From Parolsenella catena (GTDB taxonomy: Bacteria; Actinomycetota; Coriobacteriia; Coriobacteriales; Atopobiaceae): a stretch of 64,000 nt of DNA. Both the position numbers and the translations under genes were made by a program. The stretch is taken from assembly GCF_003966955.1 (NCBI RefSeq), contig NZ_AP019367.1, positions 1,488,001-1,552,000 on the forward strand, given 5' to 3'. Under the pieces are notes generated by a model, which did no database searches, was not told the DNA's origin, and saw nothing but the letters and a program-made list of their open reading frames with translations. This document shows, piece by piece, positions 60,991 through 64,000 of the stretch; within the stretch, counting starts at the first letter, position 1, and the number at the start of each line of letters is the position of its first letter.

Positions 60991-61752
60991 CTACCTTGCG
61001 AGCCAGCTCGCCATGGGCCTGCAGATCTGGCGCGCGTTGTTGTAGGCCATCTCGAGCGTGAGGCACGTGCGGGCAGAGTAGAAGCCCTCCTCGCGCTGGA
61101 TGGTCAGCGCAAGCTCGGGCATATCACCCGTGAGGCACAGCGGCAGGAGCAGCTGGATGCGCCCGTTGTAGTACTGCGGCACGGCAATCGTGTAGTTGGC
61201 CGCGGCCTTGCGCTCGGCCTCCGCGATGGCCCCCTCGAACACGCGTCGCAGCAGGCGGGCATTCGAGGAGCCCCTCAACGCCTCGGGCACGCGGAGCAGG
61301 TTGTTCTCGTCCCCAAGGATGTGGTCGATGTTGGGGCGGACGGCCAGGTGGAAGTCATACACGAGGTCGGCGGGGTTCTCAGCATAGTGGACGCGCTCGG
61401 GCAGCACGTCGATACCCGCAAGGGCAGTATCGCTCGCCTTGTAGAAGCCCTTGAGGAACCACGGCTGGGCATCCGGTCTGCTATTCCTCTCGAACAGCGC
61501 GTAGATTTCCTCAAACCGTGAGGTAAACAGCCCCGTGTCGAGACAGGCGGCCTCGCCGTCGACCACAATGTAGGAGCCGCACGCGCCCTGTCGGCGCATC
61601 AACTCCGCGGCGCGGCGATAGGTGAAGTCGATGTAGTTGACAAGGACCCTTCCGTCCTCGCCCCAGTCCTCTGGGTCCGCGAGGTCCGCCAGATACTGGT
61701 AGCAGGGTCGGGGACAAAACGCGGACTCGACGATGCGCTCGGGGTACTCCAT
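60991..61752 (-). CDS. DUF3825 protein
   Basis: 253 aa with the DUF3825 pattern: VNYIDFTYRRAAE, CLDTGLFTSRFEEIYALFERN, WFLKGFYKASD, RPNIDHILGD and AVPQYYNGRIQLLLPLCL. This domain is found alone or joined to OST-HTH/NYN type RNA-associated domains, so an RNA- or nucleotide-related role is suspected, but none is proven. The start at 61752 has AGAGGAGAG. It diverges from the SOS-box-controlled TerB operon and shares its 138-bp promoter region. Confidence 0.78.
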   Translation of the reverse strand: MEYPERIVESAFCPRPCYQYLADLADPEDWGEDGRVLVNYIDFTYRRAAELMRRQGACGSYIVVDGEAACLDTGLFTSRFEEIYALFERNSRPDAQPWFLKGFYKASDTALAGIDVLPERVHYAENPADLVYDFHLAVRPNIDHILGDENNLLRVPEALRGSSNARLLRRVFEGAIAEAERKAAANYTIAVPQYYNGRIQLLLPLCLTGDMPELALTIQREEGFYSARTCLTLEMAYNNARQICRPMASWLAR

Positions 61753-61830
61753 GGGCTCTCCTCTTCCGGCCGGTTCCTCCAACTATACGATAAGGGCCAG
61801 GCAAGGATGCCGCTCCCGTTCTCCTTTCTA

Positions 61831-61844
61831 CAAACACGTGTTCG
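61831..61844 (+). promoter_or_regulatory. LexA (SOS) box of the TerB operon
   Basis: CAAACACGTGTTCG is the exact reverse complement of the polymerase LexA box at 39821-39834. A -10 TATGAT follows at 61854-61859, placing the site over the -35 region, where LexA would repress. It may also affect the divergent DUF3825 gene. Confidence 0.8.
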
Positions 61845-61890
61845 CATTCGTGATATGATGCTATGTCTACAGAAGCCGGGAGGAGGCATC

Positions 61891-63486
61891 GTGGCCACAG
61901 ACGTCCAGCGCATCATCGACACAATCCTGTCCAGCTCTCGCGTACAGGAAAGCAGGGCGTTCGAGGGTCGCACGTTCGCTGACGAGCCCATCCTGCGCCG
62001 CGGGTCCCAGATGGAGAGCTACCTGCCGGACAAGATTCGCGAGATGCGCTCCATGGCTCGCTCGCAACCCAGTCGCATCCGCTCTGACCAGCAGCTCTTC
62101 TACGAGCAGGCTCGCTTCATGGAGGACTACGAGGACAGCATCGAGAGCTACTCCACGTTCAGCCACTACTTTCCCACATACGAGTCCATGGGCAACCGCG
62201 ACCTGCGCCGCTACTTCTCCTGGCGCGCGCACGTGCGTGCGGGCAAGGTCATACCCACGAGCCTCTCGTTCGTGTTCGTGCTGTTCTACGAACTCATCTG
62301 CGGCATTGGCGTCAGCAGCCCTAAGGAGGGCTTCGCAAAGATCGAGTCGCTGTGGCAGGAGTACCGCATCTTTGAGCCAAAGATCGACCGCCATGCAAAG
62401 CGATGGCTGAGGGACTACGCCGCCTGGCACAACCTTCCCCGAGATCTCATCGCCCCCTACGTTGACCTTGGCTTTGACCAGGCAATCATCTGCCTGAGAG
62501 ACTCCTTGGCCTCATGGCCCGGGGCCGACGACGGCGCAGACACCTCAGGCGAGGGCGAGGCGTTCGAGGCACTCGAGGAGCTCTCGAGCTACCGGCTCGG
62601 CGCAAGCCGTCTCTACGCGGACAGGCCCGAGACACTCCGCCACGTTGCCCTGGGCACGCTCGCCAGGCTCTCCGCCTACTACGACAAGCATCGCAAGAGC
62701 GGACTTCTCGACACGTTCTTCGGGTCACCCATCGCCAGGCCCTACCAGATGTTCGGCTCAGCCGTGTTCTTTGCCCCCGCACCCCACCCGGACGCAACCT
62801 ACGGGCTCGACCCAGTCAACCGATACGTGTGTCGCAGCGGCTCGTGGTATCGCGAGGCGTACGTCGAGACGCGGGAACGCAACAGCAAGCTCGGCGCGAT
62901 CCTGCGCGCTGTGGACCAGAGGCTCCGCAACGCCATTGGCTACGAGCACCCGCTCGTGGAGAAGGACGTGCCCAAGTACCTCGCAAAGATCATCGACGGG
63001 CAGATCGAGGCCCGCCTCGCGTGGGAGCATCAGCGAGAGGCTCGCATGGTGCGCGTCGACCTCTCCCAGCTCGAGGGCATTCGTGCCGCGGCAAGCGTCA
63101 CGCGCGAGGCCTTACTCGTGGACGAGGAGCGCGAGGACGCGCCCTCCGCGCCCACGACGGCAGCCGTCGCAGCGAATCCGACGCCAGATCACGATCTCGC
63201 GCAGCCACAGGCCGCCGCAACCAGCGTGCCCGTGGCCCCTACCGCGCCAGGCCCCAACGAGCCGAGCAGCGCGTTCGGCCTTACGGATGAGGAGGCCGCG
63301 CTCGTGACCGCGCTGCTCCAAGACAAGCCGGCGCCCACGGCCGCAACCTCGCTCGACATGCTCGTCGACTCCATCAACGAGAAACTGTTCGACCTCCTCG
63401 GAGATACCGCCATCGAGTTCGGCGAGAACGGCCCCGCCATCATCGAGGACTACCAGCAAGACGTGAGAGGAGCCCTTCTCCCATGA
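61891..63486 (+). CDS. TerB_N/TerB_C domain protein of a putative SOS-regulated defence or repair operon
   Basis: 531 aa from a GTG start at 61891, which has GGGAGGAGG 6 nt upstream. Residues about 45-235 match the TerB_N domain (KIREMRSMARSQPSR, FYEQARFMEDYEDSIES, YFPTYESMGNRDLRRYF, WRAHVRAGK). Residues 240-440 are a variable region; about 440-480 are low-complexity Ala/Pro; residues 487-531 match TerB_C (DSINEKLFDLLGDTAIEFGENGPAIIEDY). Such proteins are encoded next to P-loop ATPases and helicases in many bacteria. It has no signal peptide. The ATPase gene overlaps its stop by 4 nt. Confidence 0.85.
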   Translation: MATDVQRIIDTILSSSRVQESRAFEGRTFADEPILRRGSQMESYLPDKIREMRSMARSQPSRIRSDQQLFYEQARFMEDYEDSIESYSTFSHYFPTYESMGNRDLRRYFSWRAHVRAGKVIPTSLSFVFVLFYELICGIGVSSPKEGFAKIESLWQEYRIFEPKIDRHAKRWLRDYAAWHNLPRDLIAPYVDLGFDQAIICLRDSLASWPGADDGADTSGEGEAFEALEELSSYRLGASRLYADRPETLRHVALGTLARLSAYYDKHRKSGLLDTFFGSPIARPYQMFGSAVFFAPAPHPDATYGLDPVNRYVCRSGSWYREAYVETRERNSKLGAILRAVDQRLRNAIGYEHPLVEKDVPKYLAKIIDGQIEARLAWEHQREARMVRVDLSQLEGIRAAASVTREALLVDEEREDAPSAPTTAAVAANPTPDHDLAQPQAAATSVPVAPTAPGPNEPSSAFGLTDEEAALVTALLQDKPAPTAATSLDMLVDSINEKLFDLLGDTAIEFGENGPAIIEDYQQDVRGALLP

Positions 63487-64000
63487 CCCCAGAGACCCCC
63501 GCGAACCCCCGCGTTCCCAAGAGAATCGCCGCGGTTCTCATCAACTCGCTCAAGGGCGGCGTCGTCCCCAGAATCGGGCTGCCCTACGTCACCGTGGGCC
63601 GCAAGACCGAGATTGCGGCGCTCCTCCATGACCTTGACCTCATCGCGGACGGCGGCGCAAGCTTCCGCTTCCTCGTAGGCCGCTACGGCGCTGGCAAGAG
63701 CTTCCTGCTCCAGACCATCCGCACGCACGCCATGGGCAAGGGATTCGTCGTGGCAGACGCAGACCTCTCCCCCGAGCGCAGGCTCCAGGGAACGGCCGGG
63801 CAGGGGCTCGCCACCTACCGCGAGCTCATCCGCAACCTCTCGACCAAGACGCGTCCCGAGGGCGGCGCGCTCCAGCTCGTACTCGACCGCTGGGTGGCCA
63901 ACATGCGCGGCGGCGCCACGACCGGCGAGGTCGATGACTCCCAGGCACTCGCTCAGGCTATGGCTCCCCTCGAGGAGATGGTTCACGGCTTTGACTTTGC
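63483..64000 (+). CDS. BrxC/BrxD-like (DUF2791) P-loop ATPase, 3' end outside the window
   Basis: Partial: 172 codons visible. The N-terminus contains IGLPYVTVGRKTEIAALLHDL and Walker A FLVGRYGAGKSFLLQ at about residues 64-78, followed by VVADADLSPERRL and LIRNLSTK, as in the ATP-binding proteins of BREX (BrxD) and related DUF2791 families. The ATG overlaps the TerB gene stop (ATGA), so expression is coupled. In other genomes this pair is commonly followed by a DEAD/DEAH-type helicase, which would lie beyond 64000. Confidence 0.82.
   Translation, partial: MTPETPANPRVPKRIAAVLINSLKGGVVPRIGLPYVTVGRKTEIAALLHDLDLIADGGASFRFLVGRYGAGKSFLLQTIRTHAMGKGFVVADADLSPERRLQGTAGQGLATYRELIRNLSTKTRPEGGALQLVLDRWVANMRGGATTGEVDDSQALAQAMAPLEEMVHGFDF

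Noticed and set aside
1-64000. Prophage, integrative element or insertion sequence
   Set aside because: No transposase, integrase, phage structural genes or tRNA-flanking att duplications were recognised; both tRNA genes have intact neighbours.

Overview
The window is a 64 kb chromosomal segment of a high-GC, gene-dense bacterium. The best inference is an anaerobic Actinomycetota of class Coriobacteriia (Olsenella/Atopobium-like). The evidence is the strong G/C bias at third codon positions, a lysyl-tRNA synthetase carrying a C-terminal tRNA-binding domain, 4Fe-4S and fermentative enzymes, an SdpR/SdpI pair, actinobacterial-type cell-wall regulation (a CwlM-like protein), and Gram-positive-type LexA boxes. 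No rRNA, CRISPR array, IS element, integrase or phage structural gene was seen.

Layout. 1-4.6 kb: an exported coiled-coil peptidoglycan hydrolase, galE, a polyprenyl diphosphate synthase and a CwlM-like pseudo-amidase, all cell-envelope functions. 4.6-13.2 kb: clpC, a ThrE-type exporter, lysS, greA and a TatA with a zinc ribbon on the minus strand, then a membrane-anchored spermidine-synthase-like protein. 13.2-20.1 kb: PTS IIA, then a LysR/amidohydrolase/APC-permease cluster, a DUF362 ferredoxin-like protein and the sdpRI operon. 20.3-27.4 kb: tRNA-Pro, ispE-veg, an M24 peptidase, a HAD phosphatase, nagB, the conserved murI-rph-rdgB set, and tRNA-Val. 27.5-33.1 kb: a MurE-like ligase with a HAD phosphatase, an iron-dependent alcohol dehydrogenase and an aminotransferase.

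33.2-44.1 kb is rich in DNA maintenance genes: sbcD-sbcC with a low-molecular-weight phosphatase, a nitroreductase, an XRE regulator with two operator-like palindromes, queD, an SOS-box-controlled Y-family polymerase with a YolD-like partner, and NUDIX-recQ. 44.2-58.7 kb: hom, a DJ-1/PfpI protein, a TetM-like translational GTPase, a two-gene U32 peptidase, a transglutaminase, the fused purL, an M42 peptidase and a 3-hydroxyacyl-CoA dehydrogenase. 58.8-61 kb is a looser region with a DUF2798 membrane protein behind a leader with an intrinsic terminator, two cupins, and two gene remnants.

The most interesting stretch is the right edge (61-64 kb). A DUF3825 gene diverges from an operon that begins with a TerB_N/TerB_C protein and continues, with a 4-nt overlap, into a BrxC/BrxD-like (DUF2791) P-loop ATPase cut by the window end. 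Its promoter region holds the sequence CAAACACGTGTTCG, the exact reverse complement of the LexA-box-like sequence in front of the Y-family polymerase 22 kb away. This suggests a DNA-damage-inducible, possibly anti-phage or DNA-repair, module that continues beyond the window.
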